A stretch of DNA of 64,000 nt from Candidatus Poribacteria bacterium (GTDB lineage: Bacteria; Poribacteria; WGA-4E; WGA-3G). The position numbers and the translations under genes were made by a program. The stretch covers positions 1 through 64,000 of the forward strand of contig JAPOZO010000076.1 of NCBI GenBank assembly GCA_026706025.1, read 5' to 3'. The notes beneath the pieces are model-generated. The model did no database searches. It was not told the DNA's origin and saw only the letters and a list, made by a program, of their open reading frames with translations. Shown one piece after another: positions 27,275 through 36,441 of the stretch. The first letter of the stretch is position 1, and each line of letters begins with the position of its first letter.

Positions 27275-28402
27275 CTATCCAAATAGATACTTTTGCACAA
27301 CATCCTCTCGCACCGTGACCCCCAACCCCGGCGTGTCGCGGATGGCGACATAACCGTCCTCTTGCACCCACGGATCGCTGACCAATTCATGCTGCATCGG
27401 GGATTCGTGGGGTTTGAAATCCGTGCAATCGGCGTGTGGCGAACTCGCGAGCATGTGCAGACTCGCGGCGGTTTTTAAAGCACTACTCCATGAATGTGCA
27501 CTGAACTGAAGACTCTCTGCCTCAACCAATTTGATAACATGTCGGCTGCCAGTGAGTCCGTGGCAACGTCCCGGATCAATTTGTACGATATCGACACCAC
27601 CGGACTGGATAAGCCGTTTGTAACTTTCGACATCCCATTCATCCTCACCCGTACCGATGGGTGTCATGATCGCCGATCGCAATTGGGCATACGCTTCAAA
27701 GTTATCGGGCGGTAGAGGTTGCTCAATCCATTTGAGCCGATAGGGTTCGAGATCCCGGAAGCGTTGGATGGCTGTCGGGACATCCCAAATGCGACGGTGT
27801 CCCGGCGTATCAATGACCAACTCAAGTTCGTCTCCGATGACATCACGGATGCGACGAATCATTTCAAGGTCGCGTTGGCGGTCGAGACCGAATACTGCCT
27901 CTGGTCGCATTCCCCAACCGCCTTTAACAACGCGGTAGTTTTGCTCTCGCAACCACCGAAATTCGTTGAGCGTCCATTCCAGGTCCTCCATATCAAAGAT
28001 GATTGATGCCATTGCAATGATTTTGTCGTGTATTTGACCCCCAAGGAGTTTACAAACAGGTAAATCGAGTGCCTTGCCTTTTAAGTCCCATAACGCCATA
28101 TCCACAGCACTGACGGCAAACGCGGCGATGCCTTCGGGGCCATACCACCAGATGTGGTCAAGCATTTTATGCCAGTGTCGTTCCACATCTAAAGCATCTT
28201 CACCGGTAAGCATTGGTGCAAATCCCTGCTCGATGATTATCTTTGTTGCGAGTGTTGCTTCTCGAAATTGTGAGATACACTCTCCCCAACCGACAAGACC
28301 ATCGTCGCTCTCCACGCGAGCCAGCGTGATGTAACGTTCGATACCTTTGTAGTGCGGCTCTGGGTAGGCAAGTGGAAACGCCTGAATTTTTTGAATTTTC
28401 AT
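27275..28402 (-). CDS. enolase-superfamily dehydratase (mandelate racemase subgroup)
   Basis: A 375-residue protein, the third such enzyme here and distinct from the other two. Metal ligands are in LVIDTPGHRR, IEQPLPPDN and GTGEDEWDVES; the base histidine is in FSAHSWSSALK. The second-strand region reads YRVVKGGWG. Compared with galactarate or galactonate enzymes, HSW replaces PHN, so the substrate probably differs. It is convergent with the zinc dehydrogenase, which could act on the same sugar acid pathway (inference). Confidence 0.9.
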   Translation of the reverse strand: MKIQKIQAFPLAYPEPHYKGIERYITLARVESDDGLVGWGECISQFREATLATKIIIEQGFAPMLTGEDALDVERHWHKMLDHIWWYGPEGIAAFAVSAVDMALWDLKGKALDLPVCKLLGGQIHDKIIAMASIIFDMEDLEWTLNEFRWLREQNYRVVKGGWGMRPEAVFGLDRQRDLEMIRRIRDVIGDELELVIDTPGHRRIWDVPTAIQRFRDLEPYRLKWIEQPLPPDNFEAYAQLRSAIMTPIGTGEDEWDVESYKRLIQSGGVDIVQIDPGRCHGLTGSRHVIKLVEAESLQFSAHSWSSALKTAASLHMLASSPHADCTDFKPHESPMQHELVSDPWVQEDGYVAIRDTPGLGVTVREDVVQKYLFG

Positions 28403-28429
28403 ATTTTTAATGTTCCTTGCGGAGAAGTT

Positions 28430-28502
28430 AAGCGCGTCTAAACTATCGAGTGCGTTCCTTAAATCCGCACTCCACTATGTTAAGTGCTAACGTTTTTGAT
28501 GT
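28430..28502 (-). repeat. dispersed repeat, copy 2
   Basis: Inverted copy of the element at 16402-16480. On the minus strand it begins ACATCAAAAACGTTAGC and contains TTTAAGGAACGCACTCGATA. It lies upstream of the dehydratase gene. Confidence 0.65.
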
Positions 28503-28584
28503 TACGAAGTTAACGATATTGCGTACACAGTTCACTGCTACAGCAAGATTGATCGGTTTTGTAAGATAATACAACTACATTGTA

Positions 28585-30504
28585 CTACGGCCAGATGCCA
28601 TAAGTCGGTATATTAAACAGCATGCCCAATATTGTCCACAGACTCCCGACGGTAAATTGTCCCAGTATCAACCCCAGAAAAAACGGCATCGCCTTCCGAT
28701 GGGCATTTCGTCCGCCATATTTCAGCAGAATTAATTTCAATCCCCACGCCACCAATAGCGTAAACCAGATGTAATTGACCGCCCAACTCCCACATACGGC
28801 GGCGTAGGCTGCCGGATGAAAAGGAAACCAGAAAAACTTCATCCGCATCAACATAAGAAAAAGCGCGAACAGTAGACCAATTCCCGTAAATCCTAACGCC
28901 CAATAGTCCGGGGAAAGTGGATGTGTTAACCAATTCTGCAAATTCCGCCACGGTTCTGAACCGTATATGATTGGCACGCGAGACATCTCGTGTACAGCAC
29001 CGAGGCGGTAAGGGATGGATATAAGTGCCCAAAACTGTGAGAGGATGCCGACGACCAAAGCAATAAGGATCGCAAACAGCATAAAACGACTCCGGATGCC
29101 TGACGTTGAGGCGAGTTTGAAGCCTTCAAGTTGATGCGGCATCGGATGCGAATCGAAGGTGCGCGTAAAAAACCAAAAAAAAGAAAACATCGAAAGGTTA
29201 TTCGGTCCCAGCGAACGAGTGCCTACAGCGGCGACCATGACCCGTTCGGGTCCCGTATAGTGCAAGTCGTGCATCGGTGATCCGAGTTCGGCGCGCATCC
29301 GGGAAACCGCCGTTGAAAAGGCAAAATAGAGTCCGAAGAAGACAAGAATCGCCCAGAGGGACATACCTGCTTTCAAACAAAAGAAGATCAGAAACGCCAC
29401 CCCAGAAATAAGTGCGAGAATAAGAGTCCGGTGCGACATCGGTTCATCCGACGCGGGCGCAGGATGGACTTTCACACCCAGTAAATTCTGAAGGTATTTT
29501 CTACCCCTCCATACCGCAATCAGAAAAATGCCCATATATGCACCGAATCCCTGATAGTTGATGTAAGGATAACCCGTTCCGTCTAAGCCCGCAATGCTGC
29601 CGATGAGTTGTTGTCCCTTCCATACCCAAAAGAAAAACCAACTCGAAAACAGCAGATCCAGCGGAATCAGAAATCCGATGCCTAAAACGAAAGGGTAAAT
29701 CCCCAATCTCAGCCACCCCATTGCGGAGAAGGGTTTCTCTGTGAACCTGAAACGGTATGTTTTCTCATATACGGAAGGTATTGCGGGAAAAACGTGGTGG
29801 AGACCGTTAATGATATCGAAAGCCGCTACAAGTCCGAAAGCGATCCACATCAGCTTGTTGGTAAAAAAACCTTCGCTTGTCATTCGCGTTGGAAGTTGGA
29901 TAATCGGATACGCCAGTTTCTCATCTTCCGTCCACGGTTTCCGCACGATAAGCGTGATGCAAACCATAACAAAAAGCATCGCAAGGAGAAAGCCAAACCA
30001 ATTCATCACAGGCGTTAGCCAGCCTAACAGATGCTGTTTCGTGTAGAGCGTAGAATCTCCCTCGTAATAGCCCGAAAGAACATCCTTGTCTGCCACGGCA
30101 AGCCATCTCGGAATATACCGCCAGAACAGGTCCTTCCAATCATTTTCTGGCGTTGCGAACCAGAACGCGTGCCCCAATGTGGGAACCAAAATCTCCATCA
30201 TGCTGTGTCCCGCAGTGGCTGAGGCAACGGATAGCATGGCGTAAATGACCAAGAGTTCACCTTGGGATAGAGCCATCTGAGGCAGGAATCGCCTGAATAT
30301 TTGGTTGAGTCCTATCAACACCAGTACATTGAAAACAACGGTGAAAATCAGCGAGACGATGGTGGGCTGCGCGGAATATTGGACGAGTTCAATATAGGTA
30401 ATCCAATAACAATTGATAGGGATCAGAATCAGTCCAATTGCTATAGACCACCAACGGACTGATGGAAGCGGTTTTGATGGGGATAGGGAGGGTTTCGTGT
30501 GCGG
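28585..30504 (-). CDS. DUF6785-type multipass membrane protein
   Basis: A roughly 639-residue membrane protein with about 14 hydrophobic stretches. It resembles large uncharacterised DUF6784/DUF6785 proteins of Poribacteria and planctomycete-like bacteria; recognisable segments include YAMLSVASATAGHSMMEILVP and PMHDLHYTGPERVMVAAVGT (first truncated to key residues). Function unknown; transport is a guess. The start is unclear: ATG 30504 (MPHTKPSL) or GTG 30537, neither with a good ribosome site. It follows a lipoprotein gene by about 106 bases. Confidence 0.82.
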   Translation of the reverse strand, partial: PHTKPSLSPSKPLPSVRWWSIAIGLILIPINCYWITYIELVQYSAQPTIVSLIFTVVFNVLVLIGLNQIFRRFLPQMALSQGELLVIYAMLSVASATAGHSMMEILVPTLGHAFWFATPENDWKDLFWRYIPRWLAVADKDVLSGYYEGDSTLYTKQHLLGWLTPVMNWFGFLLAMLFVMVCITLIVRKPWTEDEKLAYPIIQLPTRMTSEGFFTNKLMWIAFGLVAAFDIINGLHHVFPAIPSVYEKTYRFRFTEKPFSAMGWLRLGIYPFVLGIGFLIPLDLLFSSWFFFWVWKGQQLIGSIAGLDGTGYPYINYQGFGAYMGIFLIAVWRGRKYLQNLLGVKVHPAPASDEPMSHRTLILALISGVAFLIFFCLKAGMSLWAILVFFGLYFAFSTAVSRMRAELGSPMHDLHYTGPERVMVAAVGTRSLGPNNLSMFSFFWFFTRTFDSHPMPHQLEGFKLASTSGIRSRFMLFAILIALVVGILSQFWALISIPYRLGAVHEMSRVPIIYGSEPWRNLQNWLTHPLSPDYWALGFTGIGLLFALFLMLMRMKFFWFPFHPAAYAAVCGSWAVNYIWFTLLVAWGLKLILLKYGGRNAHRKAMPFFLGLILGQFTVGSLWTILGMLFNIPTYGIWP

Positions 30505-30610
30505 CATTTCGGATCTGTTTTGAAAATCTTGACCCACAAGTTAGAAAAATTATGACGCCTCTTAGATTGACGTGCATTCTGCAGGCACGCCATCCGTTGC
30601 CCCCAACGTC

Positions 30611-31018
30611 TTATAGATTTCTGTTGTACTTGATAAAAATCGCTTTAACCTGTAATACGCTTTTGGTTTTCGTGTTGACGATACTTGTGTCACCTATGTC
30701 ATTGACTATGGTTTGTTCTCCGGTCTCTACCCGATCGAATCCTTCAAATATGATTCCATCAGCACCGCTCTCGCGTGCCTTCTCTATTAACTTTTCTTGT
30801 AACGCCTCTGTGTCCCCTCCATCTGCAGTCGCGTGTCCTATCACCAGATAGCCTTCGGTTATACCATCTTCTGAAAAGTAAACATCCACATGAGAAGTAG
30901 ATGGATAGGAGTCCCCAAGATAATCGACATCGATATCATCGCTACCACAAGCGGTAAGAAATAATATCATTGATAGAATCAACACGATAATTTTCCCATT
31001 CACATTTGCGTTCAACAT
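30611..31018 (-). CDS. small lipoprotein of unknown function
   Basis: A 135-residue protein with a lipoprotein signal peptide: charged start, hydrophobic IIVLILSMILFLTAC with the lipobox cysteine. The mature part contains YLVIGHATADGGDTEALQEK and ARESGADGIIFEGFDRV (key residues GADGIIFEG), a pattern of small alpha/beta domains in which LxxKAxxxGADGI recurs. CAGGAG precedes the ATG. It is 29 bases after the PhyH gene and in the same direction. Confidence 0.75.
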   Translation of the reverse strand: MLNANVNGKIIVLILSMILFLTACGSDDIDVDYLGDSYPSTSHVDVYFSEDGITEGYLVIGHATADGGDTEALQEKLIEKARESGADGIIFEGFDRVETGEQTIVNDIGDTSIVNTKTKSVLQVKAIFIKYNRNL

Positions 31019-31047
31019 GAGAAAACTCCTGATATTTAGTTTTCGAT

Positions 31048-31875
31048 TTAAGACTGATTTGATAGTGTGCTACTGTTTCGATATGAGAAAACCAATGGCA
31101 GATGCGTATCGTCCGCCAACACGTCACCGGTCTTCAATTTCGCGACCACTTCATCGGGCAACGCGCTTTTCTTTCCGTTGAATGTGGCATCCTCCGGCAT
31201 AAAGAGCATCGCAAACGCACGCCGGGGGCGCGTCGTCATATTCGGTCCTGCTGCATGCGCGACCATCCCGCTGATGAATACGCCGGCTCCTGCTTTCATC
31301 TCAGCGGCGCAAGGCTCAATCTCTGCCCATTGTGGATATTCGCGGAACAGTTCACCGATGCCAGCCTGCCCGAGACTTCCGCCAACCTCGAAACCGCTCG
31401 TCTTATGTGTGCCGGGCAGAAAATACAAACACCCGTTCTGGACGGTTGTATCGTCGAGTGCTACCCAGAACATGATTGCCTGATGTGAGTAGAAGGGATC
31501 GTATGGATTATCAACATGGAAGTTCGTCGGATTTGCCCACGGTTGCTTAACCATGGCGTGGTCATGATACAATCGCACGCCCGAAGTGCCAGCGAGGTCC
31601 GCCGCCAACTTCCCCAATTCAGGGTTAAGAATCAACTGTTTAATCTTCTCACTCGTTTTCCACAAATTGACGCATTGAATGAAGACGTTCTTGTAGTAGT
31701 TGTCTTCCCCTTTCTGATTGTGAAAGGCATCATCACGACTCACATGTTCTGCGATAGCCTCGTCAACAGCATCCTGCCACAATGACAACTCAGCACCTTT
31801 CAGGAAGTCGTCAATAACCAGAAACCCATTCTCACGGTAAAATTCAATCTGCTCGCTTGTAACTTGTGTATTCAT
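31048..31875 (-). CDS. phytanoyl-CoA dioxygenase (PhyH) family protein
   Basis: A 275-residue Fe(II)/2-oxoglutarate oxygenase. Ligands are in NFHVDNPYDP (H-x-D) and MVAHAAGPNMTTRPRRAFAM (distal H and Arg). GCLYFLPGTHK is the usual strand before the distal site. It is divergent in sequence from the two paralogues next to it, so the substrate may differ. It lies 17 bases after another PhyH gene, forming a PhyH-PhyH-lipoprotein operon. Confidence 0.92.
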   Translation of the reverse strand: MNTQVTSEQIEFYRENGFLVIDDFLKGAELSLWQDAVDEAIAEHVSRDDAFHNQKGEDNYYKNVFIQCVNLWKTSEKIKQLILNPELGKLAADLAGTSGVRLYHDHAMVKQPWANPTNFHVDNPYDPFYSHQAIMFWVALDDTTVQNGCLYFLPGTHKTSGFEVGGSLGQAGIGELFREYPQWAEIEPCAAEMKAGAGVFISGMVAHAAGPNMTTRPRRAFAMLFMPEDATFNGKKSALPDEVVAKLKTGDVLADDTHLPLVFSYRNSSTLSNQS

Positions 31876-31892
31876 GGTGTCTTAGGTGCTTC

Positions 31893-32696
31893 TCAATCGT
31901 AATTACTGGGTCGATGGTCGCCGAGGAGCCGTCTCTGTCGAGGATTCGTTTGCGCGAGAATTGATTGATCAAACTGAAATTTGTTCAAATAAGGCGGGTA
32001 TTTCTGTGTAATCATCCGCATGGCATAGTGTACCTGCAAAAGGTAACGGGTTTCGTCACTCGTATTAGCAGAGCCACGATGCCAGACTTCACTGCGAAAA
32101 AGCACCACGTCCCCCGCATTGCATAAAATACTCTCTTCGCCCCGGTTATTCCACTCGGTTGCGCCGTTTGGAGAGCATCCGGAGAAATGGCTGCCCGGTA
32201 CAAACTTCGTCGGTCCCAATTCCTCATACATATCATTGAGATAGTAATGCGCAGTCGTAATGAAGATAGGGACTTTAACGCGTGGATCGGAACGAACATC
32301 TGTGGGTAGACTGATGGGCAGCCAATCGGTATGCAACCCTTGATCTGGACGGCCGGGTCCTGTTATCCACGATTGCATACCGATGCAATGGCAATCCTCG
32401 CCGTGCGTCGCCTCGGCAACTTCAATAATCGGTGATTTGTCAAGGAATTGGAGATACAACAGGTCGCGATTAAACGAGTTGTTGATGATTTTATTTAGGA
32501 ATCCGTCGCCATTTTGAGGCGTTTGATGCCGATCCAAACACTCCGGGATCGTCTCTAATCGGTCCATAGTGGCTCGCAATTCGGCGACTTCATCGGCGTT
32601 AAGCACACTGGGGAAGTAGACATAACCGTCCGTTTCAAGTGCTTCAACTTGGCTCTCTAAATCGTTATGTGCCACAAGTGAGAGGGCTTTTGACAT
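31893..32696 (-). CDS. PhyH family dioxygenase, paralogue A
   Basis: A 267-residue PhyH oxygenase. Iron ligands are in GLHTDWLPISLP and EVWHRGSANTSDETRYL (H, with R of TRYL as 2-oxoglutarate anchor). The protein at 35536-36339 has the same length and is more than 80% identical by eye, nearly identical over the last 95 residues; a scrap of the same gene lies at 33496-33546. Shine-Dalgarno AAGGAG precedes the ATG. Substrate unknown. Confidence 0.92.
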   Translation of the reverse strand: MSKALSLVAHNDLESQVEALETDGYVYFPSVLNADEVAELRATMDRLETIPECLDRHQTPQNGDGFLNKIINNSFNRDLLYLQFLDKSPIIEVAEATHGEDCHCIGMQSWITGPGRPDQGLHTDWLPISLPTDVRSDPRVKVPIFITTAHYYLNDMYEELGPTKFVPGSHFSGCSPNGATEWNNRGEESILCNAGDVVLFRSEVWHRGSANTSDETRYLLQVHYAMRMITQKYPPYLNKFQFDQSILAQTNPRQRRLLGDHRPSNYD

Positions 32697-32746
32697 TTTC
32701 AGTACTCCTTCAAAGCAAATATTGGGTTGAAAGGATGAAAGGAAAG

Positions 32747-32783
32747 GAAGGATGGAAATCCGCCTTCCACGCTTCCATCCTTC
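32747..32783. terminator. 11-bp hairpin after sodC
   Basis: GAAGGATGGAA at 32747-32757 and TTCCATCCTTC at 32773-32783 form a perfect 11-bp stem downstream of the minus-strand SOD gene and upstream of PhyH paralogue A. Probably the 3' end of the SOD transcript. Confidence 0.55.
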
Positions 32784-32828
32784 TAATCTTCCGATGCTGT
32801 GAGGAAAGAAAGGAATTTTGCGTAAGTC

Positions 32829-33404
32829 CTATTCCGTTAATACGATGACACCGCACCCGATACGCGCACCCGCATTGCCCGAAGGTTGCGAGACGAAATC
32901 GTCCGCATCAGCATGGACAATGATACCTTTGCCGACGACATCTACGTCAGAACCGGTGCCGATTTCCCAGAGGTCTGTTGTCAATGTAATACGACCGGTT
33001 CCATCTTCGCCGACAGTGATGTTGCCAATATCTCCAAGATGAAACTCACCTTCTCCCCACTTTCCGTGCGCAACATCAGTGGGATTCCAGTGACCGCCAG
33101 CGGATGTCCCGTCGGGCGCGCTACAATCACCGTTTGCGTGGATATGAATGGCGTGCAGACCGGGAGACGCGCCCTGAATCTCAGCCATAAACGTAATGTG
33201 GTCGCCGTTTTGTGTGAAAACTGCCATTCCGGTTACGCCACTGTCGTTCAATGAACCAATCACGGCGTGTGCTTGTTCTGCGGGTGCCGTTGGAAGAACG
33301 CCCGCCTGTTGCTGAACTCTCTCGCAACCCGTCAATAGGATCGAAACACTGATCAATAGGAAACATACTGACTTTATACCAATAGACATTAAACGCGTTT
33401 TCAT
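32829..33404 (-). CDS. sodC: Cu/Zn superoxide dismutase lipoprotein
   Basis: A 191-residue exported SOD that dismutates superoxide outside the cytoplasm. The signal peptide ends in a lipobox (ILLTGC, Cys near residue 27). Copper and zinc ligands are read in LHAIHIHANGDC, SAGGHWNP, EFHLGDIGN and IIVHADADDF, and RIGCGVI contains the second disulphide cysteine. All key residues appear present. It sits between the duplicated PhyH genes, which are iron enzymes. Confidence 0.94.
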   Translation of the reverse strand: MKTRLMSIGIKSVCFLLISVSILLTGCERVQQQAGVLPTAPAEQAHAVIGSLNDSGVTGMAVFTQNGDHITFMAEIQGASPGLHAIHIHANGDCSAPDGTSAGGHWNPTDVAHGKWGEGEFHLGDIGNITVGEDGTGRITLTTDLWEIGTGSDVDVVGKGIIVHADADDFVSQPSGNAGARIGCGVIVLTE

Positions 33405-33495
33405 TGTTAGCTCCTTTAGTTATAAGGTTGTTAATCTAACGTGAGTTTGATAAGAAAAATATGATGGAAAAAATCCCTAAAAACCTCAATCATAT

Positions 33496-33546
33496 CGGTT
33501 GCCCATTTGGAGGACACTCGGAGAAATGGCTGCCCAGTCCGAACCA
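33496..33546 (-). pseudogene. fragment of a third PhyH gene copy
   Basis: About 50 bases match the PhyH paralogues over the part encoding GSHFSGCSPNGATEW, including a 17-base exact match (CGGAGAAATGGCTGCCC) and a one-base deletion. No open frame continues on either side. It marks a past duplication between the SOD and WD40 genes. Confidence 0.6.
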
Positions 33547-33576
33547 GATTAGCGGTGGCATATCCGACGAATGCGT

Positions 33577-35475
33577 TCAGTTCCACAGCAGCACTGTTTG
33601 ATCCCGACTCCCACTGGCAAGTGTTAAACTATTCGGACTGAACGCTACACTATTGACCCGACCCGTATGCCCAGTGAGTGTCGTTTTCAACGCACCGGTC
33701 CGAATCTCCCACAACAGCACTGTCTGATCCCGACTTCCACTGGCGAGCATTGAACTATCCGAACTGAACGCTACACTGCTGACATCGTTCCCATGCTTCC
33801 GCCAGGTGGCTTTGATCGCACCCGTCGCAACGTCCCACACACGAACTCTTCTGTCGTTACCCCCACTGGCAAGCATTGAACCATCTGGGCTGAACGCTAC
33901 ACTATTGACCCAACCTGTATGTCCAGTGAGTGTGGCTTTGACTGCCCACGTCCCTACATCCCACAAACGCAACGTCTGGTCCCGACTCCCGCTGGCGAGT
34001 GTCTTGCCATCTGGGCTGAACGCTACACTATTGACCCCGCCCATATGTCCAGTGAGTGTCGTTTTTAGCGCACCTGTCGCAACGTCCCAGACACGAATTG
34101 TTCTGTCACCACTCCCACTGGCAAGTGTCTTTCTATCTGGGCTGAACGCTACACTACTGATCCAACTCGTATGCCCAGCGAATGTCCTTTTCATCGCACC
34201 TGTCGCAACGTCCCAGACACGAATTGTTCTGTCACCACTCCCACTGGCGAGTGTTTTTCCATCCGGGCTGAACGCTACACTACTGATCCAACTCGTATGC
34301 CCAGTAAGCCTCGCTTTGAACCTACCCGTCGCAACGTCCCACAAACGAATTATCTGGTCACTACTTCCACTGGCGAGTGTCGAACCATTCGGACTGAACG
34401 ATAAACAACTGACTTCCTCTGTATGTCCAGCGAGTGTCGCTTTCAATGCACCTGTCGCAACGTCCCACAAATGAACTGTATCGTCCAACCACCCACCCGC
34501 ACTGGCAAGTGTCGAACCGTCCGGACTGAACACTACACTATTAACACCCCCTGTATGCCCGATGAGCGTGGCTTTTACGATACCCGTCTCGACATCCCAC
34601 AAACGAATCGTCTGGTCTATATCTCCGCCGCCACTGGCAAGCGTCTTGCCATCTGGACTGAAGGCTACGCTATTGACACCGCCGATATGCCCGGTAACTG
34701 TCGCTTTCGCCGCGCCTGTCGCAACGTCCCACAAACGAACCGTATCGTCCAACCACCCACCCGCACTGGCAAGTGTCGAGCTGTCTGGACTGAAGGCTAC
34801 ACTAATGACACCGCCGATATGCCCGGTAACTGTCGCTTTTGCTGAATGCGTCGCAACATCCCGCAAACGCAACACCCCATATCTCCGGTTCAGACTTCCG
34901 CTGGCAAGCGTCTTGCCATCTGGACTGAGCGATACAGTACTGACACCGCCGATATGTCCGGTGACTGTTGCTTTGATGTTACCACTCTTTTTAAGGTCCC
35001 ACAAACGAACTCTCCCCTCATAATCCCCACTGGCAAACAGTGAACCATCCGGACCAAACGATACACTACTGACACCACGGAGGTAATCAGTGCGTGTCAT
35101 TGTGACCCTGCCCGTCGCAATGTTCCAGAAACTTAACACCCCGCGATCCTCGTTCAGGCCCGCACTGGCAAGCATCTGTCCATCTGGGCTGAACGCTACA
35201 CTATAAACCCAGTCCATATCTCCAGTGAAAAATGCAACTTCTTCGTATGTTTTGGTATCATACAGCCAAATACCTGCCCGACTTCCTACCGCAAGTAACA
35301 AACCGTCCGGGGAATATGTTACCTCTCCTACACTCCCTTTGCCGAGACGTGCTTTCGCCCCCTCGGGTAAACTGAATTGGGTATGTGCGGCATACTGCGC
35401 GAACCCATCAAGAATACCGACGCTCGAAACTGTTAGGAGCGTTAAGGCCAACAAAAACGTTGTTTTCACCTTCAT
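33577..35475 (-). CDS. exported WD40-repeat protein
   Basis: A 632-residue protein: signal peptide (MKVKTTFLLALTLLTVSS and on to FAQ), a short motif FSLPEGAKARLGKG, then about 14 WD40 repeats of roughly 42 residues with the pattern GHxxxVxSVAFSPDGxxLASGSxDxTVRLWDV. That is enough for two seven-bladed propellers. Such surface propellers are binding scaffolds; partner unknown. GGGAG precedes ATG 35475. The N-terminal SLP-GA-ARLGKG motif is shared with the WD40-dockerin protein at 39973. Long plus-strand frames opposite are repeat shadows. Confidence 0.93.
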   Translation of the reverse strand: MKVKTTFLLALTLLTVSSVGILDGFAQYAAHTQFSLPEGAKARLGKGSVGEVTYSPDGLLLAVGSRAGIWLYDTKTYEEVAFFTGDMDWVYSVAFSPDGQMLASAGLNEDRGVLSFWNIATGRVTMTRTDYLRGVSSVSFGPDGSLFASGDYEGRVRLWDLKKSGNIKATVTGHIGGVSTVSLSPDGKTLASGSLNRRYGVLRLRDVATHSAKATVTGHIGGVISVAFSPDSSTLASAGGWLDDTVRLWDVATGAAKATVTGHIGGVNSVAFSPDGKTLASGGGDIDQTIRLWDVETGIVKATLIGHTGGVNSVVFSPDGSTLASAGGWLDDTVHLWDVATGALKATLAGHTEEVSCLSFSPNGSTLASGSSDQIIRLWDVATGRFKARLTGHTSWISSVAFSPDGKTLASGSGDRTIRVWDVATGAMKRTFAGHTSWISSVAFSPDRKTLASGSGDRTIRVWDVATGALKTTLTGHMGGVNSVAFSPDGKTLASGSRDQTLRLWDVGTWAVKATLTGHTGWVNSVAFSPDGSMLASGGNDRRVRVWDVATGAIKATWRKHGNDVSSVAFSSDSSMLASGSRDQTVLLWEIRTGALKTTLTGHTGRVNSVAFSPNSLTLASGSRDQTVLLWN

Positions 35476-35535
35476 GCGCTTATATCTCCCTTTCAGAGAA
35501 AAAGTTAAGGACACACATCAAATTCCGTGCTGCTC

Positions 35536-36339
35536 TTAATCATAATTGCTTGGTCGGTGGTCGCCCATGAGCCTTCTCTGTCGAGGATTTGCTTGAGCGA
35601 GAATCGACGCATCGAACTGAAATTTATTTAGATAGGGCGGATATTTCTGTGTAATCATCCGATTGGCATAGTGGACCTGCATAAGATAACGAATTTCGTC
35701 ACTCGTATTGGCAGAGCCACGATGCCAGACCTCACTACGGAAAAGCACCACGTCTCCCGCATTGCATAGGATACTCTCTTCACCTCGGTTATTCCATTCT
35801 GTTGCTCCGTTTGGGGAGCATCCAGAGAAATGGCTGCCCGGCACAAACTTCGTCGGTCCCAATTCCTCATACATATCGTTGAGATAGTAATGAGCAGTGG
35901 TGATGAAGACTGGAATTTTGACGCGAGGATCGGAACGAATGTCTGCTGGTAAGGAGATTGGCAGCCAATCGCTATGTAATCCCTGATCTGGCCGTCCCGG
36001 TCCTGTCAGCCATGAATGCATGCCGATGCAATGGCAATCTTCACCGTGCGCTGCTTCGGCAACTTCGATAACGGGCGATCTATCGAGGTATTGAAGATAA
36101 AGTGGATCCCGATTAAACGAGTTGCTGATAAGCTTATGGAGAAATGCGTCGCCATTCTCAAGTGTTTCGTCCCGATCATGAGATTCAGGGATTGCTTCTA
36201 ATTGATCCATCATTGCCCGCAATTCAGCGATTTCATCGGCATCAAGCACGCCGGGAAAATAGACATAGCCATCCTTTTCGAGTGCTTCAACTTGGCTTTC
36301 TAAATCATTGTATGCGACGAGTGAGAGGACTTTCGCCAT
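35536..36339 (-). CDS. PhyH family dioxygenase, paralogue B
   Basis: A 267-residue near-copy of paralogue A with the same ligands (GLHSDWLPISLP; EVWHRGSANTSDEIRYL). Differences cluster in the N-terminal half (helices before the core) while the C-terminal third is almost unchanged, including the nucleotide sequence, which suggests either a recent duplication or gene conversion. GGAG precedes ATG 36339. It is 60 bases upstream of the WD40 gene in the same direction. Confidence 0.92.
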   Translation of the reverse strand: MAKVLSLVAYNDLESQVEALEKDGYVYFPGVLDADEIAELRAMMDQLEAIPESHDRDETLENGDAFLHKLISNSFNRDPLYLQYLDRSPVIEVAEAAHGEDCHCIGMHSWLTGPGRPDQGLHSDWLPISLPADIRSDPRVKIPVFITTAHYYLNDMYEELGPTKFVPGSHFSGCSPNGATEWNNRGEESILCNAGDVVLFRSEVWHRGSANTSDEIRYLMQVHYANRMITQKYPPYLNKFQFDASILAQANPRQRRLMGDHRPSNYD

Positions 36340-36441
36340 TTTCGGTACTCCTTTCGGACGATAGCAGCGGGTCAACGCTTATCGCTATGATATGTTAACC
36401 ACAACGAAGTTGTCAATGAAAAAATTGTCCCCATAATCCAA

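Noticed and set aside
33806-34474. Long plus-strand open frames opposite the WD40 gene, including 222 and 153 codons
   Set aside because: They mirror the repeat period of the WD40 protein and have repetitive low-complexity translations. No ribosome sites were seen.
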